Counted from the stretch's first letter, positions 1 to 11,377 are shown. The stretch: DNA of 64,000 bases from Ascidia mentula (GCA_947561715.1 OX387205.1:10049001-10113000), one strand, 5' to 3'. Numbers and translations are program-made. Notes: a model not told the origin generated them from the letters alone.

Positions 1-3000
1 AGAAAAGGGCAAAAAGCTGAGCCCATCGGGCTTGAAAAAGATAATCAACGATGGAGGCTTCGGTTCGAAGAACAGTAAGAGTTTTTTGCAATTATTGTGT
101 GAATACTATGGCCGTTGTTGTAGAATCGAAGTATTTCCCGTTTCCAGAACATGGAAATGTTATAAGGCCTTCATGTTATCTCACTGTTTATAGAACATTT
201 AAATGAAGATTGTATGAAGATGGTTTTATCAACATTAACAAACCTTTGGAGTGAACATTGCCACAATTCTCCAAATACGGTTCTGTCTCTTTAACAATTT
301 AAATTAGGTTTATTAGCGTTCCGCAGCCAAAGCGGTAAACGGTGATTTCATACCTGTGTTAAAACGATAATGTATTAAAATCCAAACACAGCGATCTTCA
401 GACAGCTCAGATCGATTTATTTAGAGAAAAATATATTTCGCCTAAAACGGCATCATCAGTTTCTCCATTTACCAAAACTGCCAAAAAGGAAAAACAGAAA
501 GGAAAAAAGTCAAGAATCTAACGCAAAAAGGTTACGCAAGCTAAAAATTAATAAAAACTATAAAAATATTCAGGTTTCAAGCATTAACTAAAAAATAATA
601 AAAGTATGAATTAACTGCATGTGGTCAGACCTGTCTGTACTACTTTGCTTTCAAAAAACCACTGGCGCTGACACCGAGTGAGCACACAAACATACAGAAG
701 CAACTGAATGTAAAAACAGAACAAAAGTGGAAGGGGAATGGACGTCACGAACTGCAGACAGGTAGGCCTGTGGGCGAACAGGTGTGACCGATAAGACTCG
801 GTGAATGATAAGACGATAAAAACAGGTTAACAACACAGGAAAAGTCATCAACCCGTTACAGCGAAAACAAGCGCAAACAAAAACATAGTCCTACGGGCGG
901 GGAATAGCAAAACAAACTATTTGCATGATGGTGTTACCATGGTTTGCACATTGATTTGTGCCCGTATTCTGTGCAACCATAAGTCCTCATATAGATCCAA
1001 ACTCCCTGCAGGTGGTTTTTGCACGAACGTCACGTCATAGCAACTTGGCAATATGGGTCTTTGCTGGAATGTTTCGCTATGCTTCTTCAGGTAGTGGTTA
1101 CCCAGCGCCGTAGCATCGCTATCTAGCGAGCACTCGAACTGGTACCAAGTAGACCTGTGAGCATTCCAGCGAGTGGAGAACTTGTTTTTCGTCTGCCCAA
1201 CATACTGGGCTCCGCAGGTTTTGCACGAGGCCACATATATCCCATAGTCGCGACATGTTAGTCGCTGACGCAACATTATTCTGCCTTTGGGGGTACACAG
1301 GAAGGTAGTTGTGGGCACCATGGGCTCGTGGTTACCATGGTGCCCGCACAGCGCACAGTGGCCGCAAGGGGCCGATTGGCCAGTGTCCCGAGGCTCGGTG
1401 TGATGGGCAAGCTGCTTGTAGTGGCATAGTTTGTTAAACATCGTTGGTCCTCTCCGATAAACGATGGAAGCATTTGCCTGGAGGCTCAATTCCTTGGGCG
1501 AAAGACGCAGTATATGAGGGAATGCTGTTGCCCAGATAAGTTTGTGCAGGCTTGGAAGCGAGTCTACCGACTTGTTGTGGAAGAATCTAGACTTCCAAGC
1601 GCTGGCTGTTGCTAACACATCGCATGTCATCCTCACCGGGAAATTGGATTTCACAGCTTTATCTTTCAGCCACAATAGGGCCTTTTTGTAGTCGCTTTCA
1701 TTCTCGTTTAAGCGCCGCATCCGTATGGCTTCGGAAAACACAATTGATTTAAACACATGGATTGGGTGGTGGGAACGCCCATTAAGAAAACAACGGTCAA
1801 GTGCTGTGGGCTTAGTGTGATTGGTGGTTTTGAAGCCCGCCAGTGACATGGGGTCGATAATGTGGCACACATCAAGAAATTCAACTCCAGTGCATGGCTT
1901 TGCCGTTGTGGCTTGGCGGAAAGTTAGTTCCAAGCCTGCGTTACGAAAGCATTCCACCAACTTCTGTTGTATGACATTGGTTGTTTTAACCCCAAGCGAC
2001 ACCCATATAATGTCATCAATGAACCTCTTAAATATGTACGCCTTGTTTATTGCTGTGGCAGCTTTGCAAACAATGAAGTGAACAGCAATGTTAGCCACCG
2101 ATACTGAGTTATTGTCACCTGTGACAATGCCTTCTTTTTGGCAATAAAAAGAATCTGCATTCCTCAATATGGCGTTGTCAATGCAAAACATTGTCAATTC
2201 GATGATGGTGTTTCTTGCCTGCGCGGTGAATGTTGAGTGACCATTCAAAGCCGCCTTCAAAGCCTGGCGTATAATGGATCTGGGAAGGTTGGGATATAAT
2301 GATTTTACATCCCCTGCCACAATGCATAGTTCCTGGCGCCGCATTTTCTTGGAGAGGTGTTGCGCATTTTCCATTTTCCACTTGTGGAGTTCTTCTAAAT
2401 AATCTTTACTGTCCCGGCAATATTCATTTACGTTTGCCTTGCAGTAGAGTACACTGATCGGCTGCAAAATGCTTTCCAGGAAAATCGTAGTTCGGGACGT
2501 CGTGGTGTTTCCAGATGCTTGCACCAGTCTCACTGGCATCTCTCCAATACTGCAATGCAGCAGCTCTTCAGGTGCGAGCTTGTGGGTTTTGAACAACGGA
2601 TACGCATATCCGGGTTCGTTGCACGCAAAGAATTTTGCTGTAGGACCAGAGATATGTCGATAGGTGCAACCATGGAGTTTGATGCCAGCCGTGTTATATA
2701 GGATGGTATCGCTTACGACTCCAAACTTGTGCAGCTTAATGAGCTTATCATCACAGGTGTCTTTAATCTTTTGCATCTCCGAACCTACTGTGGAACGCGT
2801 CAAGGGTAATTGGTGATACGCGGAGAATTGTTTTAACATTGTGGTGTTGTAGTCTTGTAAGTTCAGAATGATGATTTTCCCATCCTTGTCCGCCCTGCAT
2901 ATTACTATTTGTTTCTCCCTGGTCAATTTCGTTAATCTGTGCAAACTCTCTCTGAGATTTGAAGTCAGATTATTCCGATTAACGAATAGGCGTCTGGCGG

Positions 3001-6000
3001 ATGTCTCCATATTCCTGACTTTGGCAAAAACCATTTCTGTGTAGGCTAGAACTTCTGCGCTTAGTTCACTTTTGTTAGGCCTGTTAAGCTTCGGTATTTT
3101 AAGCTTTTCAGGGATCGGCTCTTTGATCTCGTCTTCTTCACCATAGAGACTCTGCCACTCTACACGGCGAACATGTCTAATGGCGTTAACCCATTCTGAA
3201 TGTTGTGTTGTTTCATTCCACTGCGGCGTTGGCACAAAATTCAGGCCATACATTAAGCCTGAATTTTGTGCCAACGCCGCAGTGGAATGAAACAACACAA
3301 CATTCAGAATGGGTTAACGCCATTAGACATGTTCGCCGTGTAGAGTGGCAGAGTCTCTATGGTGAAGAAGACGAGATCAAAGAGCCGATCCCTGAAAAGC
3401 TTAAAATACCGAAGCTTAACAGGCCTAACAAAAGTGAACTAAGCGCAGAAGTTCTAGCCTACACAGAAATGGTTTTTGCCAAAGTCAGGAATATGGAGAC
3501 ATCCGCCAGACGCCTATTCGTTAATCGGAATAATCTGACTTCAAATCTCAGAGAGAGTTTGCACAGATTAACGAAATTGACCAGGGAGAAACAAATAGTA
3601 ATATGCAGGGCGGACAAGGATGGGAAAATCATCATTCTGAACTTACAAGACTACAACACCACAATGTTAAAACAATTCTCCGCGTATCACCAATTACCCT
3701 TGACGCGTTCCACAGTAGGTTCGGAGATGCAAAAGATTAAAGACACCTGTGATGATAAGCTCATTAAGCTGCACAAGTTTGGAGTCGTAAGCGATACCAT
3801 CCTATATAACACGGCTGGCATCAAACTCCATGGTTGCACCTATCGACATATCTCTGGTCCTACAGCAAAATTCTTTGCGTGCAACGAACCCGGATATGCG
3901 TATCCGTTGTTCAAAACCCACAAGCTCGCACCTGAAGAGCTGCTGCATTGCAGTATTGGAGAGATGCCAGTGAGACTGGTGCAAGCATCTGGAAACACCA
4001 CGACGTCCCGAACTACGATTTTCCTGGAAAGCATTTTGCAGCCGATCAGTGTACTCTACTGCAAGGCAAACGTAAATGAATATTGCCGGGACAGTAAAGA
4101 TTATTTAGAAGAACTCCACAAGTGGAAAATGGAAAATGCGCAACACCTCTCCAAGAAAATGCGGCGCCAGGAACTATGCATTGTGGCAGGGGATGTAAAA
4201 TCATTATATCCCAACCTTCCCAGATCCATTATACGCCAGGCTTTGAAGGCGGCTTTGAATGGTCACTCAACATTCACCGCGCAGGCAAGAAACACCATCA
4301 TCGAATTGACAATGTTTTGCATTGACAACGCCATATTGAGGAATGCAGATTCTTTTTATTGCCAAAAAGAAGGCATTGTCACAGGTGACAATAACTCAGT
4401 ATCGGTGGCTAACATTGCTGTTCACTTCATTGTTTGCAAAGCTGCCACAGCAATAAACAAGGCGTACATATTTAAGAGGTTCATTGATGACATTATATGG
4501 GTGTCGCTTGGGGTTAAAACAACCAATGTCATACAACAGAAGTTGGTGGAATGCTTTCGTAACGCAGGCTTGGAACTAACTTTCCGCCAAGCCACAACGG
4601 CAAAGCCATGCACTGGAGTTGAATTTCTTGATGTGTGCCACATTATCGACCCCATGTCACTGGCGGGCTTCAAAACCACCAATCACACTAAGCCCACAGC
4701 ACTTGACCGTTGTTTTCTTAATGGGCGTTCCCACCACCCAATCCATGTGTTTAAATCAATTGTGTTTTCCGAAGCCATACGGATGCGGCGCTTAAACGAG
4801 AATGAAAGCGACTACAAAAAGGCCCTATTGTGGCTGAAAGATAAAGCTGTGAAATCCAATTTCCCGGTGAGGATGACATGCGATGTGTTAGCAACAGCCA
4901 GCGCTTGGAAGTCTAGATTCTTCCACAACAAGTCGGTAGACTCGCTTCCAAGCCTGCACAAACTTATCTGGGCAACAGCATTCCCTCATATACTGCGTCT
5001 TTCGCCCAAGGAATTGAGCCTCCAGGCAAATGCTTCCATCGTTTATCGGAGAGGACCAACGATGTTTAACAAACTATGCCACTACAAGCAGCTTGCCCAT
5101 CACACCGAGCCTCGGGACACTGGCCAATCGGCCCCTTGCGGCCACTGTGCGCTGTGCGGGCACCATGGTAACCACGAGCCCATGGTGCCCACAACTACCT
5201 TCCTGTGTACCCCCAAAGGCAGAATAATGTTGCGTCAGCGACTAACATGTCGCGACTATGGGATATATGTGGCCTCGTGCAAAACCTGCGGAGCCCAGTA
5301 TGTTGGGCAGACGAAAAACAAGTTCTCCACTCGCTGGAATGCTCACAGGTCTACTTGGTACCAGTTCGAGTGCTCGCTAGATAGCGATGCTACGGCGCTG
5401 GGTAACCACTACCTGAAGAAGCATAGCGAAACATTCCAGCAAAGACCCATATTGCCAAGTTGCTATGACGTGACGTTCGTGCAAAAACCACCTGCAGGGA
5501 GTTTGGATCTATATGAGGACTTATGGTTGCACAGAATACGGGCACAAATCAATGTGCAAACCATGGTAACACCATCATGCAAATAGTTTGTTTTGCTATT
5601 CCCCGCCCGTAGGACTATGTTTTTGTTTGCGCTTGTTTTCGCTGTAACGGGTTGATGACTTTTCCTGTGTTGTTAACCTGTTTTTATCGTCTTATCATTC
5701 ACCGAGTCTTATCGGTCACACCTGTTCGCCCACAGGCCTACCTGTCTGCAGTTCGTGACGTCCATTCCCCTTCCACTTTTGTTCTGTTTTTACATTCAGT
5801 TGCTTCTGTATGTTTGTGTGCTCACTCGGTGTCAGCGCCAGTGGTTTTTTGAAAGCAAAGTAGTACAGACAGGTCTGACCACATGCAGTTAATTCATACT
5901 TTTATTATTTTTTAGTTAATGCTTGAAACCTGAATATTTTTATAGTTTTTATTAATTTTTAGCTTGCGTAACCTTTTTGCGTTAGATTCTTGACTTTTTT

Positions 6001-9000
6001 CCTTTCTGTTTTTCCTTTTTGGCAGTTTTGGTAAATGGAGAAACTGATGATGCCGTTTTAGGCGAAATATATTTTTCTCTAAATAAATCGATCTGAGCTG
6101 TCTGAAGATCGCTGTGTTTGGATTTTAATACATTATTATTGATACGGTGTGCGATCGACAGCCTGCCAGGGGCCTTTGGTTTTTTTGATCCAGATTTGAT
6201 TTACTAATCACATTGTGTTAAAACGACGTATATTCCCTATATTCTCACTCAGCTATTTAAAGGCAACTTGTTTCTATACAGGTCCCAATTCCTCTGCTCG
6301 TCCTCATACACCAGGTATGTCAAATTAACGTATGTGTAGTAATTACCAACACTTTGAAAAGCCGGTTCGTTGGGTCTCGACACGTTTTCGAAATTTCAAA
6401 AAAATCAATTCAGGATTTTTGCGTTGCAATAAAGCGAACAATTTCAATAACTTTCTTTTTATTATAAGCTTCCAGCGAGGAACGCGAAATAGACCCCAAA
6501 GAAATGATGGAAATTATCAACGACGAGATTCGGACGCGTGGCATTTTAGAGTGTAAGTTCAAAACAACTGCCTGTAACTGGAAGCTCTATTTTGAATATA
6601 TCACGTCTCTCGACCCCTATATGATGTGTTATAGCATTACCATTCCACAATTAAGTGTGCCTGCACACGGGACATATTTCCATGTGCATTTAAGACATCT
6701 TGTTGTTACATTACATTCGATTAAGGTTTTAAGCAACACAAGATTTGAACCCGCGTTATCTTGCACTCGTTTTCCAGCCTGGCCAATCGTCTTATGAAAA
6801 TAAACTTCCAATACACTTTTTTTTTGACAGCACCCCCAGTGGCAATACCCCCCAAAACGGTACAGGAAAAAGCTCGCGACATAATTGGTGAAATCACGTA
6901 TGACATGCCCGTACCATTAGGCACCACTGTTTCAATGAACGATCTTGCAAGGCAGATGGGATACGATTTTCCTAGTCTTGACCATCCGCGAGCACGTAAG
7001 GATTAAAAATCGAACTCAAGTGCTGAGTTGTAATACTATGTTAGCTCCTATGTTGATTCATGGGTTTCCTATATTTCAACGGCTGGCCCGCTGGCGTATC
7101 ATCAAAATGCTGTGGAACAGTAATCTATCAGAATGTTTTTTTTTTATTGCAGAAATTTAAATAAAAAAAAATCGTAACGAACCCAGTTAAAAGGATATGA
7201 GCAGTTTCGTGCAATTTTCTGTGACAAGCCCGCTTAATCAACTACAATTATATCTACGAAATTTCCTGCAATTTGTCGCTGTCGCCGCCAAAACAACTTT
7301 TTTTGATTGCAGATTTGCCAGAGAAGATCATGATCTTGATCGGCGAGCAAGTGACCAATGATGAGGTGTACGAGTACTTCCAGGGCAACGTGGCCCCCCT
7401 TGACAAGATAAGGGATACTCTGCGCGAATTCCTTTCCAAAGAGTTTTTTAACGGATGCACTCCCACACGAGACGATATTAAGGTTCGTTCTCAAAATTGT
7501 CGATTTCCACATACATTGAGTCTGTTTTTTCGGGAAAAAATACGTAAAACATAAATTTCTCCGAAAAAATATGGAGAACGTCATTGTTTTGATGTAGCAA
7601 ATCAGCTATTCTTTAAAACTTTTGCTTGTGCGGAAAAAAAAATATTGCCTGTTGTTAATGAAAAGATACCATACAAATGCAGCGAGTTCTATAAGGCGTT
7701 ATAACATCACATATAAACCAGTGGCACCACGCAAACATTTGGATTTCGTTCTATTTTAAATCCTCGAAATTATCTACACACAGATGGCGACCGAAATATT
7801 TTCCGAATCTTACCGTCCGACTTTGGTGAGATTTTTCAGTCCGGCCAAATCCACGCCGTTGTACGACCTCGTGGAATCCAACCTCGCTCTTCATCGTCAT
7901 TTTGTCCAGAGGGCAATGGATCGAATTTTTTTTGCCGGTAAGTAGCTCAGAACGGCCGTTTGGCTAATAAAAAAGTCGGACTGTGTGACCTTGTTTCATT
8001 TTTTTGACAGACGATGATGACTTCAGCAAGTCCCTGAACTACCAGATTCGATTCACCTTTGCAGCGTGGGTAAAGTTGAACGAATACCTGTTAGATGGGC
8101 ACAGAATGGATTTTGCTAAGCTCTTGTTGTTAACTGATGTAAGTTTTTGTTGTCACCTAAAAGCGAATGTAATCTGTATGGCTTTCTGTTTGCAATTGTC
8201 ATATATTTAGTACCATGTATTGGTAAGGATAAGGACTAACATACAATTGCAGATTCTGCAGAATCACACCATTGACTACAACTGAAATGTTGTATTTCAA
8301 CCACTTGCCCAGCCATTTCTTTATTATAAGCAAAGTGGAGCCAAAAATATGATTTCTGCGAGCTGCAGACAGATGGCCTGACCGTGTGGTCAGCAAAGTA
8401 GTCTAGAAGAGTTACACGTCGAAACAGTGGCCATCTGTCTGCCCCTCACAGCTTAATTGTCCATAACATTTTTGCACCAAAGTGCATCGCAACACATCAA
8501 TATTGATTAATAAATCATTTAAAATTGAATTGCCTATCCTTTTTGTACAGGACATCAACAAAAAAAGGAGAGACCCTCTCACAATCTTATGTTTGGGAAT
8601 GTTGCGTCCTGATGACAGAAAAACTCACCCACTCCTGCTTATGCTCGAAGCTCTTTCCAACTTCATGAATGTAACCTCTGATGAAATGAAGCAGTTTTTG
8701 GTTCCATGCAAAAAATACGTAGATAATATGGTTCCAGTAAGTGTAGCTCGATTCAAATGAACTTTGAAATTTATATCGTTAAGTTGCATGGCATCTACAA
8801 AGTACCTCCAGTTGCATCTGCTTCTGAAAGCCTGTTCTATGCCAGATGCTTTTATAAGTAAATTAAATACAAGTTAAAACTGTACCTAAAAAAACGACTT
8901 AGTTGTGTATATAATTATAGTTCCATTGGCTCATAATCATGATCACAAATTTGTATTAGGTTAAATAACTAATTTATTACATTTACTAAACAGTTCTATT

Positions 9001-9724
9001 TATATGTGATTTGGAAATCACCTGCAAATATAGTTGTAATATATAAATCATACATAAATTTAAAATCCAGTTTATTCTTGCATTACCGACTCATGAGACA
9101 TGTTTTTACATAAATATAATTTAATTTTAGTAATGCTAAGCACATCACCAGGCCATTGAAAACTGGATGATTTTATACAAGTTCAAGGTACCAGAAGTCG
9201 GCATAATTAACCCTTTATATTGGCATTACAGTTGACTGATATCATTGTGGGAAAAAATGGTGAAATATCTGTGAAATCCAAATCGGGAGATGTATCGGTT
9301 TTAGCTAAAAATGATTCTTCCAAATCTTCTACTTCAAAAGATGTGCCTTCCACATCATCTGGTGATTGTCTAGACTTTTTTATTTTCTAGCGTGAATCTA
9401 AATTTAATTTTTGCCTCTCAAGCTGATATGCAGTGGAAAAATGAGGTACCCAAAGATTGGGTGGACACAATCGTTGGAGATATTGAAAAACAGAAGACAA
9501 TGCCACCTCAGCAGCCATTTAGCGAAGCTTATTTAGCAGGCATGCCAGCCAGCAAACGTAGAAAGGTATTTTTTTACCTTTTATATATGTTAAGCTAAAT
9601 AAAAAGAATTTGTAGAAGTATCAGATCTTAAGGCATGAAAATAATGTTTTTGTATCCAATATATTCCATTTTCATATTAGAGTTTAGGATAACTTTTAGT
9701 TTTTGTTTTCAGATTGTCTCCTAA
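1..9724 (+). CDS. bag6: BAG6/BAT3 (Scythe)-like gene, 3' part; 5' end outside window
   Basis: BAG6 is a chaperone for tail-anchored and mislocalised membrane proteins that feeds clients to TRC/GET or the proteasome. Exons read: 1-74, 6282-6314, 6469-6552, 6831-6995, 7313-7482, 7784-7937, 8011-8138, 8551-8736, 9232-9361, 9423-9565, 9713-9724, all phase-consistent with GT-AG introns. The call rests on the penultimate exon, which holds the BAG6 C-terminal signature: W-x-D-T-I-V-x-D-I, then PFSEAYLAGMPASKRRK, matching the conserved PLSDAYLSGMPAKRRK block before the BAG-like domain. The middle exons encode an acidic, helical region. The last exon adds only I-V-S and a stop, so most of the BAG-like domain seems missing. 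The N-terminal ubiquitin-like domain lies upstream of the window. The first two exons are short and were placed mainly by phase; they are less certain. The intron 75-6281 carries the Penelope insertion. Confidence 0.8.
354..366. repeat. Left target-site duplication candidate of the Penelope insertion
   Basis: TGTGTTAAAACGA abuts the left palindrome arm and recurs at 6214-6226. Confidence 0.6.
424..465 (-). ncRNA. Hammerhead-ribozyme-like motif, left-arm copy
   Basis: Exact mirror of 6038-6079 on the minus strand. Same core, stem I, stem II and GAAA. Confidence 0.62.
917..3253 (-). CDS. Penelope-like reverse transcriptase/GIY-YIG endonuclease, left copy
   Basis: One uninterrupted frame of about 780 codons, reading left from the palindrome centre. 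Reverse transcriptase motifs are visible: motif A as AGDVKSLYPNL, motif B as GIVTGDNNSVSVANI, and the catalytic motif C as RFIDDIIW (FIDD in place of YADD). A cysteine/histidine-rich linker follows (CGHCALCGHHGNH), then a GIY-YIG endonuclease starting YGIYVASCKTCGAQYVG with the following R-W-N-A-H-R. This RT plus C-terminal GIY-YIG order is diagnostic of Penelope-like elements. The start is artificial: the first ATG (3251-3253, minus) lies in the 10-base spacer, and the frame stays open into the other arm as far as 3298. The natural N-terminus is probably lost by 5' truncation. No stops or frameshifts, so potentially active protein. Confidence 0.9.
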   Translation of the reverse strand: MYGLNFVPTPQWNETTQHSEWVNAIRHVRRVEWQSLYGEEDEIKEPIPEKLKIPKLNRPNKSELSAEVLAYTEMVFAKVRNMETSARRLFVNRNNLTSNLRESLHRLTKLTREKQIVICRADKDGKIIILNLQDYNTTMLKQFSAYHQLPLTRSTVGSEMQKIKDTCDDKLIKLHKFGVVSDTILYNTAGIKLHGCTYRHISGPTAKFFACNEPGYAYPLFKTHKLAPEELLHCSIGEMPVRLVQASGNTTTSRTTIFLESILQPISVLYCKANVNEYCRDSKDYLEELHKWKMENAQHLSKKMRRQELCIVAGDVKSLYPNLPRSIIRQALKAALNGHSTFTAQARNTIIELTMFCIDNAILRNADSFYCQKEGIVTGDNNSVSVANIAVHFIVCKAATAINKAYIFKRFIDDIIWVSLGVKTTNVIQQKLVECFRNAGLELTFRQATTAKPCTGVEFLDVCHIIDPMSLAGFKTTNHTKPTALDRCFLNGRSHHPIHVFKSIVFSEAIRMRRLNENESDYKKALLWLKDKAVKSNFPVRMTCDVLATASAWKSRFFHNKSVDSLPSLHKLIWATAFPHILRLSPKELSLQANASIVYRRGPTMFNKLCHYKQLAHHTEPRDTGQSAPCGHCALCGHHGNHEPMVPTTTFLCTPKGRIMLRQRLTCRDYGIYVASCKTCGAQYVGQTKNKFSTRWNAHRSTWYQFECSLDSDATALGNHYLKKHSETFQQRPILPSCYDVTFVQKPPAGSLDLYEDLWLHRIRAQINVQTMVTPSCK
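3257..5586 (+). CDS. Penelope-like reverse transcriptase/GIY-YIG endonuclease, right copy
   Basis: Mirror image of the left copy; the proteins are identical from the shared LNFVPTPQ onward. Same RT motifs (motif A near AGDVKSLYPN, catalytic RFIDD near 4480) and C-terminal GIY-YIG domain (about 5260-5350). In this copy the spacer reads without an ATG, so no good start codon lies at the centre; the frame is open from 3190 inside the opposite arm, and the first in-frame ATG of the element itself (in TEMVFAK) lies about 210 bases in. The two reading frames can thus overlap in antisense across the centre. Identical reading frames in both arms mean almost no decay since duplication, or an assembly fold-back. 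Confidence 0.9.
6038..6079 (+). ncRNA. Hammerhead-ribozyme-like motif in the Penelope 3' tail (right arm)
   Basis: The core CTGATGA (6044-6050) is flanked by stem I GAGAAA (6038-6043), pairing perfectly with TTTCTC (6074-6079). Stem II is GCC (6052-6054) with GGC (6061-6063) around a 6-base loop. GAAA (6064-6067) follows, with a tiny stem III ATATAT. One base (T6051) between core and stem II is unpaired in this drawing. Minimal type I hammerheads with very short stem III are known in Penelope-like elements, so the fit is expected for the family. Activity is inferred. Confidence 0.65.
6214..6226. repeat. Right target-site duplication candidate of the Penelope insertion
   Basis: Exact direct copy of the 13-mer at 354-366; it lies 77 bases beyond the end of the right palindrome arm. 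Confidence 0.6.
8325..8453. mobile_element. MITE of the window's main family, in a BAG6-like intron
   Basis: Starts TATAAGCAAAGTGGAGCC and contains AGCTGCAGACAGATGGCC (8361-8378) that folds on GGCCATCTGTCTGC (8429-8442). The same end sequences recur at 27.5, 28.2 and 34.4 kb. Short, non-coding, with inverted repeats, hence a MITE. It lies between exons 8011-8138 and 8551-8736. Confidence 0.6.
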
Positions 9725-10110
9725 CCAACCTGTTTTGAATTCGCTGTCAATGGGATTCAGCTTTGAAAGAAAAGATAATACTGTGTTCTTCAAAAGCCAC
9801 ATAATCATCTGACAATTTAAGTTATCCCAAGATTTTCTAAATCTTGTGTGAATGTTTTACGGTGGCTGGCAAGTTTTGTGTTAGGTGGACTTTTATGGTC
9901 ATTTCCTTTGTATTATTTAACAGCCTCCTTGTGTATCGTGCTACTGGAAATAAATATTTCTTATTTTAAACTGTTTATAATCTCACCCACATTTCTCACA
10001 GAAGTGATTTTACCATGTACTTACGAAATAAAAGTTGTTGGATGGGTAATAAAAGCGAACAAAAAATGTATGATAGTGCACTACATAATTGCATATCAGG
10101 AAAACAAATC

Positions 10111-10116
10111 AATAAA
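10111..10116 (+). terminator. Polyadenylation signal AATAAA for the BAG6-like gene
   Basis: AATAAA about 390 bases after the BAG6-like stop (9724). It lies only about 60 bases from the stop codon of the convergent ankyrin-MYND gene, so the two 3' UTRs probably overlap. An earlier AT-rich variant near 9950 could also serve. Confidence 0.45.
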
Positions 10117-10174
10117 AACTCCAGTTAACAGATGAAACTTCAAAACTAGTTGTGTAAAACAACAACATTGCTTC

Positions 10175-11377
10175 TTACTCAGACTTTGGCTCTTCTGCAG
10201 TTAACTGTGATACAGGCCATTCTTGTTGAGGTGCAAACTTTCCTGGATAAACGTACAATGTACATTTGTCAGGATCACATGGTGTTGCCCAAAGGTAAAG
10301 GCCTTTATTTAAGTCTGTGCAATCACGCAAAAGCTTACGGAGTATTGCTGCATTACTGCAAGTGTGGTACACCTTTGTGTGAATAGAATAATCCTGGTTA
10401 TGTATGACCATTGTGCGAGTGTACTCATCACAATTTTGAACTGCAACAACAAAATGCTTTCCCACAGCCTTCTTGAAAGCTTTTTTATTCGTCCTCCATG
10501 CATCCATCTCCTGCTCGATTGAAGAATCCTCTAAGTATTTAAATGGCGGCAGTGGAGTAACATAATCTCCACTTTGCTTAAGACCTATAATCTCATGTAG
10601 CTTTTCCCCACATTCTAAAGGTTTTTTGCAAGTTTTTCCATGGCAAAACTTCCAGTCAAAGTTTTGACACTCTTTGTTGCAGTAAAATACTACATAGCAT
10701 CCAGAACAACGTTGCAACTTTTGGGGATTTTTTCCACACCAGCTGCAATATGCATCCAGCTTCTCTATACGTCGATTGTACCTTCTTGAAAGTTGGCAAA
10801 TCAACTCTCTTCTCTTGGAATATCTTTCATAAGTCAACGCCACTGTACCATCTGTGTATGGTGATGTTGGGTTTGCCCCATACTTAACCAAAAGCATCAT
10901 TATGCTTTCATTTTTTAACAGTGAAACAGCATGAAACACAGTCCATGTACTATCATCTTCAAGCTGAGCCCTTATGGTTGGATCCGCACCATTCTCTAAC
11001 AGCCAAGTGCCAAGTTCAATGTCTTGGTTGGCTCCAAGCGCTATAAACAATGGGGTGTAACCAAAGTTATTTATACCATTCAGATCTCCGTTATGCCGCA
11101 GAAGTATTTTGCATACTTCTACAGATCGAAAATATGCAGCTGTATGGAAAGGTGTCATTTCGATTGTGTCTTTTTCTTCAACATATTTCTTTACATCGCT
11201 GATCAATTTCATATCATTTACAAGCTTGTCCAGTTTGTCTGACTGGTTGCATGCTTCTTTTACAGTAGCATGGAATGTTCCATCCAATGCTTCTGGATAC
11301 GTGGTTCGGTGAAGGTTGGGAATACTGGGGGGCCTCTTTCCATTAAGTAGATCCTTGATTCGATTTGAAAAATCCAT
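10175..11377 (-). CDS. Ankyrin-repeat and MYND zinc-finger protein, intronless
   Basis: 400 codons in one exon, starting at the ATG of MDFSNRIKDLL (11375-11377); the frame is open a little upstream but has no earlier ATG. Residues about 75-200 form three or so ankyrin repeats (TPFHTAAYFRSVEVCKILL, GYTPLFIALGANQDIELG, WTVFHAVSLLKNESIMMLL). A MYND finger follows at about 230-270: CSWC, QRCSGC, FYCNKEC, then H and C. MYND fingers bind proline-rich peptides; ankyrin repeats bind protein partners. The C-terminal 130 residues match no family I recognise. Ankyrin-plus-MYND proteins such as ANKMY2 have this domain order, but orthology is not shown. Lack of introns next to intron-rich neighbours could mean retroposition. 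It converges with the BAG6-like gene and is head-to-head with the PLEKHM1-like gene. Confidence 0.85.
   Translation of the reverse strand: MDFSNRIKDLLNGKRPPSIPNLHRTTYPEALDGTFHATVKEACNQSDKLDKLVNDMKLISDVKKYVEEKDTIEMTPFHTAAYFRSVEVCKILLRHNGDLNGINNFGYTPLFIALGANQDIELGTWLLENGADPTIRAQLEDDSTWTVFHAVSLLKNESIMMLLVKYGANPTSPYTDGTVALTYERYSKRRELICQLSRRYNRRIEKLDAYCSWCGKNPQKLQRCSGCYVVFYCNKECQNFDWKFCHGKTCKKPLECGEKLHEIIGLKQSGDYVTPLPPFKYLEDSSIEQEMDAWRTNKKAFKKAVGKHFVVAVQNCDEYTRTMVIHNQDYSIHTKVYHTCSNAAILRKLLRDCTDLNKGLYLWATPCDPDKCTLYVYPGKFAPQQEWPVSQLTAEEPKSE

Larger units (their letters stand above)
367..6213. mobile_element. Penelope-like retroelement, two copies in inverted head-to-head palindrome
   Basis: Two near-identical 2,880-bp arms (367-3246 and 3257-6136) are reverse complements around a 10-base spacer (3247-3256). 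Each arm holds one intact Penelope ORF reading outward from the centre, then a non-coding 3' tail of about 550 bases. The right end carries 77 further bases (6137-6213) absent from the left. The 13-mer TGTGTTAAAACGA flanks the whole at 354-366 and 6214-6226 and looks like a target-site duplication, so the pair behaves as one insertion. The insertion sits in a BAG6-like intron. Penelope elements are known for inverted and partly duplicated arrangements. The 5' end of both copies is cut at the palindrome centre. The near identity of the arms implies a recent event. Confidence 0.9.

Noticed and set aside
1276..5227. Several 60-86-codon frames inside the Penelope arms
   Set aside because: They are antisense or out-of-frame shadows of the RT gene and occur symmetrically in both arms.
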